The notes below the pieces were generated by a model. That model was given only the letters and a program-made list of their open reading frames with translations. It ran no database searches and was not told the DNA's origin. Below are positions 1 to 10,699 of a stretch of 64,000 nt of DNA, one piece after another (the first letter of the stretch is position 1; every line of letters starts with the position of its first letter). Source of the stretch: Thamnidium elegans (taxonomy: Eukaryota; Mucoromycota; Mucoromycetes; Mucorales; Mucoraceae); contig JAIXMG010000002.1 in the NCBI GenBank assembly GCA_025201345.1, positions 806,001 to 870,000 on the forward strand, in the 5' to 3' direction. The position numbers and the translations under genes were made by a program.

Positions 1-1
1 C

Positions 2-1637
2 GGTTCTGTTCCTGCTTGGTTAAATGGTATCATGTATCGTATCGGTCCCGGTAAATTCAACATTAAACAAACTGACGGTTCAACCTTCTCTATTAAGCAT
101 GCATTTGACGGGTTGCCATTTATGCACCGTTTTGAAATTAATGGCTCTGCTCAAACCTTGAAATACAACTCAAGACTATTAGCTGGCTCTGTTGAACGTA
201 ATATTCGAGAAAAAACTTATAAAGGTTTGGTTTTCTTTGGTCATGTTCCTATCGTCTCGTTTTACAGATGGTTGCAGGAAGCATATTATCGTATCACTAT
301 CATGGTCTTGAGGATTGATTCAAATAAAGGCGATTCGGAACCGGATAGTCACTGCGTTGGTGTAACCGCTTCAACCAATTTCCCTCTTCCTTCGGACTGG
401 CAAAAAGAAGATCGTGTCTTGGTCTCAAAGACGGATGCTAATATACTCCAAAAGATTCATGCTGATACACTAGGTAAACCCAAAAATATATCCAATTTTT
501 TGTACTCATCCTCTTCCCCCCCCCCAAAAAAAATAATAATTTATAGTACCTGAAAAGATCTTTACTTATACAAGTTACGACGAAAAATTACAAGGTCAAT
601 TCTCTGCTGCTCATCATCAATTTGATCCCGAGACCAAGGAAATCTTTAACTTTACATTATCTTTTGCTCCTAAACCTCGTATGGTTGTATTCTGTACTTC
701 AGAAGATGGCAAAGCTAAAGTATTAGCTGATGTCACTCACCGTTCCGACAACTCACCATTCCAAGCACCTTATATCCATTCATTCTGGCTCACCAAAAAC
801 TATATCATCGTACCCGAATCTCCATTAACCTATCAAGACAAGGGTCTCAATTTACTATTAAACGGTTCTGTGCTCTCTAGTATGACCTGGGTAGAAAACG
901 CACCCACCTATTTCCATGTCATTTGTCGTAAAGGAGGAGGCCTTCTGGCCTCTATCCCTACAACCGGGTTCTTTACATTCCATGTTGCCAACGGGTTTGA
1001 TACAATTGATACCAACGGCGACGAAATTTTAAGCTTGGATTGTGCTGCATTTTCTAACGGTAACATTATGCAACAATTACATAAATTCGGTGGATTGCAC
1101 TCAAAAAAAGCTTACAAGACCCCTACCCCTACCCCTGATACCATCAACGGTATGTCCTTTCCTCCTCATCGTCAAACTTGTTTTGGTAATATGCAACGAT
1201 TCACAGTCAACTTGACCCAACAAAAGGTGATCGACACCGAAATTATCTGTCCCAACATGGATTTCCCTCGCTACAACCAGCGCTACTGCTTTACCGATCA
1301 TCAATTCTTGTACGGTTGTGAGTTGAAAGGGTTTACTGAAAAGACAGACGAAACTAATTATTTGGTCAAGGTCGATTTATATACGAAAAAAGCGACTCGG
1401 TATGGTCAAGAAGGATATTATTGCTCTGAACCTATCTTTGTACAAAGTCCTAACGCTACCACCGAAGACGATGGTGTCTTGTTAAGTTTGGTTAATAATA
1501 CCGAGTGTTGTTTCTTGGTAGTGGTAGATGCTACCAATATGACCGAGCTGGCTAGATTTACTATTGGTCAATTCTCCGCTGTTACTTTTCATGGATCCTA
1601 TGTAGATCATGAATTCAAAAATATTAACTTGAATTAA
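2..1637 (+). CDS. Carotenoid oxygenase (RPE65/CCD family), 5'-truncated by window edge
   Basis: The gene enters from the left edge already in frame. Exons are <2-473 and 547-1637; the 73-nt GT-AG intron rejoins the frame as ...HADTL-VPEKIFTY. The family uses a non-haem Fe(II) held by four histidines to cleave carotenoids or apocarotenoids. Candidate ligands are visible in AAHHQFDPET, in PYIHSFWLT, in FFTFHVANGFD and in the C-terminal FHGSYVDHEF. In Mucorales such enzymes (the CarS/AcaA types) make apocarotenoids on the route to trisporoid mating signals, so that role is plausible, but which paralogue this is cannot be decided here. A short stretch of N-terminal sequence is missing to the left. 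An A-rich segment with AATAAA at about 1691 follows the stop and could serve 3'-end formation. Confidence 0.88.
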
Positions 1638-1835
1638 AACACTTTGTCTTTTAAAAAGAATCCTCGAATATTTTCATTGTATAATTTTAAATAAATACAA
1701 GGTCTTTTTTTTTAAAAAAAAAAAAATCGTAACGTTAAACAGTACCAATATTATATAGCTCAATCTTTTTTTTTTATAATAAAGTTACCTCTTTCTTTTT
1801 CTTTTTTTTCTTCCTTTTTTACACGCACATATTCA

Positions 1836-3686
1836 ATGAGTCGTTGGAACCGTATCCCCAACGAAATTCTAACGCGAATTATAGACTACAACAAACCTCA
1901 CTATAAATACATTTATAAACCAGGCTGGGAATCCGTCAATAAGCAATGGTACTATATATTCCTCTCCGAAAAATATCGTTCAATTCATATCCGACTGAAC
2001 GCACGCGATCCTACCATAAACTGCATTTTAAATTCATCGTTTAGTCCCGGTCTTTGGGTAAAAAACATTGATATTATGGAGATACGCGCTCCCAGATCCA
2101 TCAATTTAGATACCGATCTATTAAGCTGGCTAATGTATTTCTGTCCCAAAGTTAGAAAAGTATATGTTCATTCATCACATGGCGATGTGTGGTCATATTT
2201 CTATCAAGTGCTTCATTATAACGGCTTTTGGAAAAGTCTAGAGACGCTGGCACGATTTATTGACCCAGACGAACCAAGTACCTCTATAAACTATACCAAC
2301 TGTTTATTGCTTCTGACCAAGAGCCTTCGGTACCTTTCACTTACCACCGGCATGATTAACCCTAGGCACTGTCAACGTCTATCTGACTTTACACAGGTAG
2401 AAGTCCTCGAGATCGGAAAAGACATTGTCTTTGACCTGTACGACTGTTGCGATATGATTTGTCTCTTACCCAGACTCCAAAAACTAATTGTTATCCTATC
2501 TCCATTGTCTCTTGCCAAATTACCCAACCCGGAACATACGGGCGACAATGGACTTGTGAAATTCGGCCTTACAAACATAAACTCGCTTTGTCTAGAAAAT
2601 TTCGTGCCCACAAACGAGAAAGACCTTTTGTTCCTAATGAACCAATTTCCATATCTGAGAAACTTTTTAATACTGGGTGATAAAGATATACCCGTTTGGC
2701 CCTTTAAAAAACATATATCTTTACCGGTCTTGCAAGCCTTTTTTAGATTTATACAACGCATTGAGTCGGTCAAGATTAGTTTCTCTGTCGATGACTGCGG
2801 GTGGTTTTTGGAACAATATTATGAGTACCATGATAACTTGATCAAACGAGGTCGATCAAACCCGGTTCGAATTACTTTATCCAATGACGATCCGCGTAAC
2901 CCTGACCATGTCAACATAAACAGACCAACGGAGCACTACCCTATTTATGTCACCTTGGAGAACACCAATACAGAGATCACAATAGAGTTTAAAGACCATG
3001 TATCCGAAACCAATACCCGCCAACACATTCTTACCAAAACAAACCTATGCGTCATCGTTCTCGATCTCGATATGAGATCTACTACTGCAAATGCAACAGA
3101 AGATGTAGGACAATGTTTAAAAACAATTATGCATTACCAAACCAATTTAAAATGTTTAAAATTTTATTATGGAAGACTGCGAGCATACGAAACTAAAAAG
3201 CTCGCACATCACATTCAAGATTTAGAGTTTGAAAAGGTTTTTATACACGACAGAGCTCTCGCCAAAATAATGAAGGATTTTCCATCTATAAAGCAATTGA
3301 CATTTGATAGGTGTAAGTTTGAAGCCTCTCATCTACCTTTACAACATTTTAATCTGCACATGCATAGTACAGCGATTGGTCATTTGCAAGTAGTGTATGA
3401 AATGAGTCCATTAGTAATCTCGTGGGTTCTATTCAAGGTAATTCAAGACGAAGTTGAGTCTGATATCCGATACTTTCTAGCTTCCTCGAAAGACACACGG
3501 ACGTTAGAGGAAATTAATTACGTTAACGTATTTGGCAGTGGTGGTTTAGCAACCCGTTTTGAAATAGCCATGTTTAATATCCATTGTAAGTCTATAAAAC
3601 ATCTTACGTTTCGTAGGTACAGATTACCTTACCGAGAACAAGATCAAGCCGTAGTCTCTTTTTCAACATTTAAAAAAATAAATTAA
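1836..3686 (+). CDS. F-box-like / leucine-rich protein
   Basis: This is a single uninterrupted reading frame of 616 residues. The N-terminus (about residues 5-50: RIPNEILTRIIDY, then VNKQWYYIFLSEKYRSIHI) has the pattern of a fungal F-box: Ile-Pro-x-Glu-Ile-Leu, a central Trp/Val-Asn-Lys-x-Trp block and a following Leu/Ile-rich strand. The rest is a long Leu/Ile-rich region with irregular repeats, typical of the degenerate LRR-like tails in the large mucoralean F-box families. Such proteins usually act as substrate adaptors of SCF ubiquitin ligases; the substrate is unknown. The start is the first ATG after a T-rich, C-containing leader at about 1765-1830. The family call rests on the N-terminal pattern only, so it is moderate. 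Confidence 0.62.
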   Translation: MSRWNRIPNEILTRIIDYNKPHYKYIYKPGWESVNKQWYYIFLSEKYRSIHIRLNARDPTINCILNSSFSPGLWVKNIDIMEIRAPRSINLDTDLLSWLMYFCPKVRKVYVHSSHGDVWSYFYQVLHYNGFWKSLETLARFIDPDEPSTSINYTNCLLLLTKSLRYLSLTTGMINPRHCQRLSDFTQVEVLEIGKDIVFDLYDCCDMICLLPRLQKLIVILSPLSLAKLPNPEHTGDNGLVKFGLTNINSLCLENFVPTNEKDLLFLMNQFPYLRNFLILGDKDIPVWPFKKHISLPVLQAFFRFIQRIESVKISFSVDDCGWFLEQYYEYHDNLIKRGRSNPVRITLSNDDPRNPDHVNINRPTEHYPIYVTLENTNTEITIEFKDHVSETNTRQHILTKTNLCVIVLDLDMRSTTANATEDVGQCLKTIMHYQTNLKCLKFYYGRLRAYETKKLAHHIQDLEFEKVFIHDRALAKIMKDFPSIKQLTFDRCKFEASHLPLQHFNLHMHSTAIGHLQVVYEMSPLVISWVLFKVIQDEVESDIRYFLASSKDTRTLEEINYVNVFGSGGLATRFEIAMFNIHCKSIKHLTFRRYRLPYREQDQAVVSFSTFKKIN

Positions 3687-3734
3687 CTAAAAAACTTTTT
3701 TTTTTTAAGACTGACTACTTTTTATTTACATTTT

Positions 3735-4867
3735 CTATACATTTATCCACTTTGGTTTAGCAATATAAGACGACAAACTCTCCGGATGATCATTAAAATA
3801 AGTAAGAAACAAGAATAAAAATTGAGCACATGTTCTACAAATGATGCCAAACGAAACAATAAGTAATGTTTGGAAATATGGAATACTCATATAAACTATC
3901 CAAAACAAAAAAAAATTAGAGTTACTATTCATACGTATTCTATTATTTAGTTACCTGATAATGCTTCTGTATTTGATGCTAAAACTATTATACTAACAAG
4001 CCAAGAGTACTCCAATTGTTTGTAATCCCAAATCACCATTAAAATCAAAAGCATTTTACCGAAACTAGATATAACTAACGCCATCGAGACATAATTGTAC
4101 CTGTAACTTATTTTTCTTTAAAAAGCAAAAAAAAAAAAAAAAAAAAATCATGCAGTAATTACCTAATTTTTTTGGTTTGGTTACGAAGATACCATCGAAC
4201 TGCCATGTTGATAGAACAATGAAACACGACAAACTCTATAAACGCTCTTTTTGTTAAAAAAAACTGATATATAAACCTATACTTTTTTTTTTACCAAATA
4301 TACAGAGAGCCAATATATATAGATATTGATAATGCAATGGCTGTTGAATAAATGTTGCATCGTGTGATGTATAATATCTTTCTAATCGAAACCATTTGAT
4401 ATCTACAAAAAAAAAAAAGACATCAATACCTCAAATATTGTTTTTTTTTTTGTCGTCAACTTACAGACTTCAAAAAGAACTAATAATATAGCAAATCGAA
4501 ATACGTGAGGCTATTTTTTAAAAAAAAAAGTTGAGCGTCTACTTTTTGAGCGTAAACTAGTTTTCTTAGCGCTTACTTCGACACCGTCTTGTTCAGTTAT
4601 GCGATTAAATAAAAGGTGTCTATACACTTGTGGTTTATGAAGTAACATGTCGATGAATATAATAATAAAATCGTGTTCTATATACTTGTCCGCAAACTTA
4701 TTACAGCGATCCTGAAAAAAGAGTATATATTAGTTGATACTAACGATGAAGAAAGGAAAGAAGAAAAAAAAGTCTCTTACACATGTTGTCAATCGAATGT
4801 TGTCTTTACTGTATTGGGTATATAAATTGCTAACGGAATTTCCACATTCCACACAAGTACTAGTCAT
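3735..4867 (-). CDS. ARV1: ARV1 family ER membrane lipid-homeostasis protein
   Basis: Seven exons were rebuilt on the minus strand: 4867-4781, 4711-4577, 4510-4465, 4402-4295, 4244-4163, 4100-3955 and 3895-3735, giving 765 nt and 254 residues with all phases closing. The N-terminus shows the Arv1 homology domain: Cys5 and Cys8 in MTSTCVECGN, then Cys29 and Cys32 across the first splice junction (LTTC-DRCNKFADKY), which should bind Zn. Several hydrophobic segments follow (for example YLYILALCIF, MALVISSFGKMLLILMV and SIPYFQTLLIVSFGII). Arv1 proteins sit in the ER/Golgi and affect sterol distribution, sphingolipid metabolism and GPI-anchor synthesis. The acceptor of exon 5 (GAG|CG at 4245) is the weakest junction; it was chosen because alternatives run into stops. 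Confidence 0.86.
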
Positions 4868-5016
4868 CTCACAAGTAGAATAAAAAAGTAAAAAAAAAAA
4901 ATCGATTTTTTTTAAAAAAAAAAGTAGAGCCAATCAAGCCAATTTTTTTGAGGTTACATACAATGTTTATTTAGTTTTTAAGAATATACAATTTCGAGAA
5001 TTTTTTTTTTTTTTAA

Positions 5017-6163
5017 TTATAAAGATACGTTTCTTCCAGTTAAAAGAAGGAAAGCCTCTTTATACTTTTCGAGGGTATCATCAACTACATTTTGAGGAAG
5101 CTCAATGCTTGATTGCTTGTCAAAATTAATTGATTCAAGATAGTTACGCAAGAATTGCTTGTCAAAACTATCTTGTGCGCGACCAGCTTCATATTTGCTA
5201 GCAGGCCAGAAACGAGAAGAATCTAAGAAGGAAAAAAAAGTTCAATATATACCTCTCTTGCTTTTAATGATAAAAATGCTTTACCAGGAGTTAAAACTTC
5301 ATCAACAACAACTAAATTGTTATCCTCATCCAAACCAAATTCAAACTTGGTATCGGCAATAATAATACCTCTACTAGCAGCATAGTCACTAGCCTTAGTA
5401 TAAAGTTCGATAGCGGACTTGGTGATCTTTTCTGCAAGTTCCTTATCACCCAAAATCTCAACCATCTTTGAAGGATGAATGTTTTCATCTATAAAAATTG
5501 TACAGTAAATAATCATGCACTCTGACTCATCCCCCCCCCAAAAAAATCTTACCATGATCACCAATGTCAGCCTTAGTACTAGGAGTAAAAAGAACTTGAG
5601 GAAGTTTTTCACTTTCTACTAAACCCTTAGGAAGAGGGATATCACAAATAGTACCCTTCTTCTTATACTCGGACCAACCGGAACCGGTAATATAACCACG
5701 AACAATAGCTTCGATAGGCACAACGCGCATCTTTTTAACCAAGATGGAACGACCTTCAAGTTGATCACGATACTTTTGAACCTTTTCAGGCATCTCGTCA
5801 AATTTAGCAGTGATCAAATGGTTGGGTAAAACATCCTTCAAGAGATCAAACCAAAACAAGGAGATTTCTGTCAAAATCTTACCTTTACCAGGAATACTCT
5901 AATATATAAATTTTAATATTTTCTGATTTCAGCTCTCTTTATTTTTTTTCATAGACTTACGTTCTTCATGATAACATCAAAGGCACTGATACGATCAGTA
6001 GCAACAAAAAGAAGGGATTTTTCATCAACTTCGTACAAGTCGCGAACTTTACCGCGAGCAACAAGTTTAAGGTCAGGACAGTTACTATTTTTAAGAAGCG
6101 TAAGTTTTTTACGTATCAGAAAGCTTCCTTTTTTCTTTCTTATTACCTGTTTAAAAGAGCCAT
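5017..6163 (-). CDS. ADE1: Phosphoribosylaminoimidazole-succinocarboxamide (SAICAR) synthetase
   Basis: Five exons on the minus strand (6163-6147, 6084-5961, 5898-5553, 5488-5285, 5222-5017) give 897 nt and 298 residues, close to the usual fungal length of about 300. The protein opens [24 protein letters not shown] across a very short first exon and contains the PurC signatures [48 protein letters not shown] and DSSRFWPA. The enzyme joins CAIR and aspartate with ATP to form SAICAR in de novo purine synthesis, in the cytosol. The third donor (CATG|GTAAG at 5552) restores the conserved GDHDENI, which supports the model. A TGACTC motif lies about 120 bp upstream of the ATG. Confidence 0.93.
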
Positions 6164-6284
6164 AGTGAAAAATAATAACTACTTTTTTTTTTAAAAAAAA
6201 AGAAATAATTACAGAAAAAAAAGAAGCTAGTTTAGAAAGGAGGAAAATCAAATTTAATAACTGAGATGGTGACTGGATCTAGAA

Positions 6285-6290
6285 TGACTC
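6285..6290 (+). promoter_or_regulatory. TGACTC element upstream of ADE1
   Basis: TGACTC occurs at 6285-6290, about 120 bp upstream of the ADE1 ATG (6163, minus strand). In budding yeast TGACTC is the core bound by Gcn4 and by Bas1/Bas2 at ADE genes. Its use in this fungus is inferred only, and a single 6-mer can occur by chance. Confidence 0.35.
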
Positions 6291-7901
6291 TTAACAAGGG
6301 TCGGGTTTTACCGGACTCTTACCGCACACAATGCAAACCGCTTTGGCGGATATTAAATAAAAATAAAAAATGCATCATAATCTAAATCTATCTTTTTGGG
6401 TTGTATACAGAGCTCAAAAAAATTGAAGATCTCAAAAAGAACGTGTCACTAGAGCTTCACATTTATACTCTTTTTTTTCTAAAGTCAGATGTTAATCTTG
6501 AAAAGAAAGAACAAACGTAGAGAAGAGCGATATAATAGGTATCGTCTGCTTTTTTTTTTCAGCGTTTTACTATATTTTACTCTACATAAAAATAATTTTT
6601 TAATTGAAGCTCACAAGATATAATGCCTTTACAAGAGTGGCATTTAGAATGATTTTTTTTCATGCTAACAACCTGGATTAAAAAATTCCAAGTTACGAAC
6701 AAAAGCTACGAAAAAAAAATTAGGTATCTTTCAAAATGTTCTTGCTTCCACGTGTAGTGTACCTGGTTTAATCGGATAAAGTGTTTGCAGCGAAAAAAGA
6801 AAGAATACTTAGCTTACAAACTGTAAAGCATCAAGTAAAATCTAACTGAGCTATTTCTTTTTTGTCAAGTCGCTATTTAGACTTTTTTTTTTTTTGAGAC
6901 TATAGAACTGATCAGCAAAACGATCATTTGAGCATGGCTAGTATTTTACACTCTCAGTATAATATATTTTAATTATACTAAAGAGATAGCACCAAAAAAA
7001 AAAAAAAAAAAAAAAAAACGATACCACATTCGTGATTATAATGATGATGCAGGGAACAAACAGCAAAAAATCAATCTAACATAACACATATAAACTTGAC
7101 ACTTTGCCATGGAAATGCAAAATAGGTTTTTTTTATTTTGAAAATGACAAAGAATGTCTATTATACTTTAAGGGCATTTTACCCTCTCGTCCCTTGCTGG
7201 GCCTAAAAAAAATGATTGGAGAGAAATCCCGAATTGTGTCAAATGCAATATCGTCTAAAAGGGTTTTTTTTTTGCCCCAAATTAATAGTGTAACTTTGCT
7301 TTTTGGACTTAAAATTATTTGGAGAAGGAGCTTCAAGTCTTTAAATGGTAGAGAAGAAGGCGCCTAGTTATAAATAAATACTTGTTGGTTACAAAAAAAC
7401 AAAATAGTTTCTTCCTTGCTTTCTTTATAACGATATAAATAACAAAAAGATATATTCTCTTTTCTGTAAATACATCTTAATATGTATATTTAATTTTCAA
7501 AAAAGTAAATATTATACAGTATTTGTATTGTATGAAATATTTTTTAAAAAAAAATAGATTTGATGCTATTACAAAAATATTAAATATCGCATGCTTCTTA
7601 ACCTGTACTTGATGCAATCTAAAATACTAAAATAAATGTTTGTAGCCACTGTTCTATTCTTATTAAACAATAGTATCAATAAAAAAAAAAAAACCAGGTA
7701 CCACCTATATATTTCTGTAACACCATTTAAAAGGGTGAATATGCCCAGATTTAGTTGGGCTCCCTTATTAAGCTCATTATTAATTTTAACTCCTTTTCGG
7801 GAAGTTCCTTATTTATTGATCAACTTTCCATTCTTTTTTTTTTCTTTTTTTTTTATAATTCTTCTTTTCTTCATATTATTTATCGTTCTCGCGAGTACAT
7901 A
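6291..7901. other. Long AT-rich divergent intergenic region
   Basis: About 1.6 kb between ADE1 (minus) and the secreted-protein gene at 7978 (plus). It holds many poly(A) and poly(T) runs, including an A-run at about 6994-7018. Short open frames at 7104-7367 and 7636-7908 have low-complexity translations and no recognisable domain. I see no RNA gene here. Confidence 0.5.
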
Positions 7902-7910
7902 TATATAAAA
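7902..7910 (+). promoter_or_regulatory. TATA-like element of the secreted-protein gene
   Basis: TATATAAAA lies 68-76 bp upstream of the ATG at 7978. A C- and T-rich leader follows (CCCCAGTACTTTCATTTTTCC and beyond). The spacing fits a TATA box with a short 5' leader. This is inferred from sequence alone. Confidence 0.5.
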
Positions 7911-7977
7911 AAAGGCGACCAATAATCCCCAGTACTTTCATTTTTCCTAATTCCCCCAAATTTTACATTCCCTCAAC

Positions 7978-9047
7978 ATGGTCGCTATTCACAGTACTAG
8001 TTTATTATTCGCGTCTATCGCTCTTCTTTCATCATATGTCAACGCATACGGACAAATCGCTCAAGTTGTTGACGCCAATAACTTTTGTGTATTTTTACCA
8101 CCTGCTGATTCAGTAGATCGAGGCATTGCTGATACAGAATGGAATGCACAAGCCTTTTGTATTGGTGATGCTCCTTTGGCTACCAACGCTGGTAAATTAA
8201 ACTCTGGCTTTATTCAATCTGCACATTATCTCGCCACAGATAAGTACGTACAAGTTACTGGTAAAATCAATCCTTTAAAGGAAAGATTAAACGCCACTGA
8301 CGAAGGCGGTCAATATGATATTAAGGCTCCTAAAGGTTCTTCTTGCGCCGGTTGGAAGTTTTATGTTAACTTGGTTGAACCTGCTGGTGATACTTATTGT
8401 ATGCGTTGTTGTGTAAGTATTTTATATTTCTAGTTTACAAACGTTTCTTACTCATACATATTTCTATATAGAACGATGATAGAAGCTGTAATAGAGGTAT
8501 TTCTGAAAAGGGTTGCGCTCATATTATCCCTGGTGATTATAGTGGCCCTGAATCTGGATCTAATAAGAAAACCACTACCAAAAAAGCACCTGCTACTACT
8601 ACTACTACTACCAGTACCATTAAGAAAACTACCACTACTACCGTCAAAAAATCCACTACTACTACTACTACCGTTGCCGCCACTAGCACTATCGCTTCTC
8701 CTCTCCCTCCTGCTGCAGATGCTAATACTGTTTCCCCTATTACTACAACTACTACCGTCACCGCTACTGCCTCACCTATTGATGTCGCTAATGATGCTGC
8801 TGTCGCTACAGGTGATGCCTCTTCTCCTTCCGCCTCTTCCTCTGACACTTCTATTTCCCCTGCCGCACCTGCTACACCTGTCGATAACGCATCTGATAAC
8901 GCATCTGATAACGCATCCTCCAAACCTAATGTCTCTTTGCAAGGTCAAACCGAAGACGTCTCTGCTCAATCAGTCAACGGTGTTGAAAAATCCCAACCTA
9001 GTAAGATTGCTTTCGCTCTTCTTATCGTTGTTGCCATGATGGTCTAA
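7978..9047 (+). CDS. Secreted, Thr-rich, probably GPI-anchored surface protein
   Basis: Two exons, 7978-8412 and 8472-9047, give 336 residues. The N-terminus is a clear signal peptide ending near YVNA. A Cys-containing domain of about 150 residues follows (FCVFLPPADS, QAFCIGDAP, SSCAGWKFY, CMRCC-NDDRSCNRG), in the style of the fungal macrophage-activating-glycoprotein-like secreted family. Next comes a long Thr/Ala/Ser/Pro-rich linker, a natural site for O-glycosylation, with a 12-bp repeat near 8884-8920 that encodes Asp-Asn-Ala-Ser units carrying N-glycosylation sequons. The protein ends with a short hydrophobic tail (IAFALLIVVAMMV) that fits a GPI-attachment signal. A cell-wall or secreted role is likely; no enzymatic function is evident. 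Confidence 0.8.
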
Positions 9048-9474
9048 TAAATTGCCAAAAACATGTGCTGCTGACTGGTTGCTGATTTGAAGTCGGGAAC
9101 TTTATCTTTTGTATTACAACTCCCTCTTTTTATTTTATCATATATAAAAGCTATTTTCTTTAAAAATAATACTTTATGTACTATATTTTTTTTCAAAAAA
9201 AAAAATATAATAAAATAAAAGATAATCTAATGTTATTTAATTTGGGAGATTTATTTTTTTGTTAGTTTATTGAAATAAGGTTCACACAATGGCATGTCTT
9301 TCTTAAACAATTATTTCTGCCTAATTATTCCAATGTGATACAACATTTATTCTGGACACCGTATTTTCAGTTACACAGAAAATTATAATTTTTTTAGGCC
9401 AATAGATTTTTTTTTAGAATTGTATTTTTTTTTTTTTTTTTGGGAAGCCTTCAAAAATTATAACTAACCTCTTT
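9048..9474. other. 3' flank and AT-rich spacer
   Basis: About 430 bp after the secreted-protein gene. It contains ATAAAA and TATAAAA runs near 9143-9225 that could serve 3'-end formation, and long T-runs near 9408-9442. No coding signal is visible. Confidence 0.4.
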
Positions 9475-10120
9475 TTGTATTTTACAGTGCTCATGGTACC
9501 AATTTGCGTGATTTCAAAGGATTTCGCGTGCTGGTTTTTACTCGACAAAGTTTTATCATTACATCCACCCGAAAATTCGATCAATGCCGGTGAAATAGAT
9601 TTATTCCCAACCTTAAAAAGTACACCATCCCATTTAGCTTTTCAGTCGCAACGCTGGCTCTCCGACATACAACTCCAATCTCTTTCCTTCGTCCAAATTG
9701 TCATGTGTATCATACAAGCTATCTAGACTCACCAATGGGCCAGTATCATTTTCCTCCACAGCACAATCATCGCAACCGCAACCAAAATACACAACTGAGC
9801 AAACTCTGTACCTTCAGCCATAACTGGACTCCATTTAGCTTCTGTACTTTCCACTTCGTATTACTACCGTCATCTTAAAAAAAAAGCTTTTTCAGTCGCA
9901 TAAAATTCGCTTTCCAACCAACCGAGTTCTATAATGTCATTGTTGGCAATAAATAATTGATTAACTATAAGAATTACGACGTATGTGGCAGCAGTTCTTT
10001 CTAATGTGTTTTGCTTTAAGGAATTGTTTGGTGAGCGCATTAAATCTAAGCTAGAGGTGGGTGGGTTGACAGTATATAAATATGAGCAAGTGGCAAAAAC
10101 AAGAATCACCTTATTTTTGT
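9475..10120 (-). pseudogene. Degenerate gene remnant of a repeated family
   Basis: Read on the minus strand, short blocks look once-coding but lie in different frames and are broken by stops. They include LKQNTLERTAATYVVIL and NNDIIELGWLESEFYATEK at about 10060-9885, KWSPVMAEGTEFAQLC at about 9850-9780, and SISPALIEFSGGCNDKTL at about 9600-9530. Such blocks resemble the mucoralean multi-exon hypothetical families that often sit beside transposon debris. I do not recognise a domain. The block order is kept, so this is probably one decayed gene rather than random sequence. Confidence 0.45.
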
Positions 10121-10699
10121 ATGATGCATGCCATACCCTCGCAAGCCAAAGTCAAGGCTATCATCCGAAACAGGTGCAAGTAAACTTCAATAATGCACAT
10201 CTAGACGAATCCGTAACAGATGTGTAAATGGCGTTTCCTTAAAAAAAAGTGGCGGCTTTCGTTGTACAACAAACTAAAAAGGAAGCTGTGATACACGAAA
10301 CTGGCGCAATTGTTTGGTACACCAAATAACAGGTAAAAGACAAGTTTTTTTTTCAATTATGTATGAGTACGCGAGAAAGTAAATAAATCATGATGATCAA
10401 ATAAATTCTTTTTATCATAGTTAAACAAACCCCTTTTTATCATGATTAAATTAACCTATTTATTCCATCCTTTTCTTTTCCTTTTTTTTTTTGACAATGA
10501 ATTCATATACAAGCAAGTACCTTTTATATAACCAAATGTCTAAATATTTCCTTATGATATGGTGGTGTCGATGCAGGCACTTGTGGTGTAAATGGTGGTG
10601 TGCTAAGAATTAGCCCTGTTCTTTAACAGTTTCACATACTGTTTAACTCTTTTTTCAAAGTTCTTTTCATCTTAACATAAACACTTTATTCTTTCCTAC
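10121..10699. other. AT-rich spacer between two decayed genes
   Basis: About 580 bp with a few short open frames on both strands and no recognisable coding block. It probably carries the former promoter of the pseudogene that starts at 10700. Confidence 0.35.

Noticed and set aside
2372..2773. Minus-strand frame of 133 codons inside the F-box-like gene
   Set aside because: It is fully contained in a longer intact plus-strand frame and has no domain.
5223..5612. Separate gene on the minus strand at 5.2-5.9 kb
   Set aside because: These frames are exons of the ADE1 gene plus read-through into its introns; splicing unites them.
8537..8923. Minus-strand frame of 128 codons opposite the secreted-protein gene
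   Set aside because: It mirrors the ACT/ACC-rich Thr linker on the plus strand and is a Val/Ala-rich shadow.
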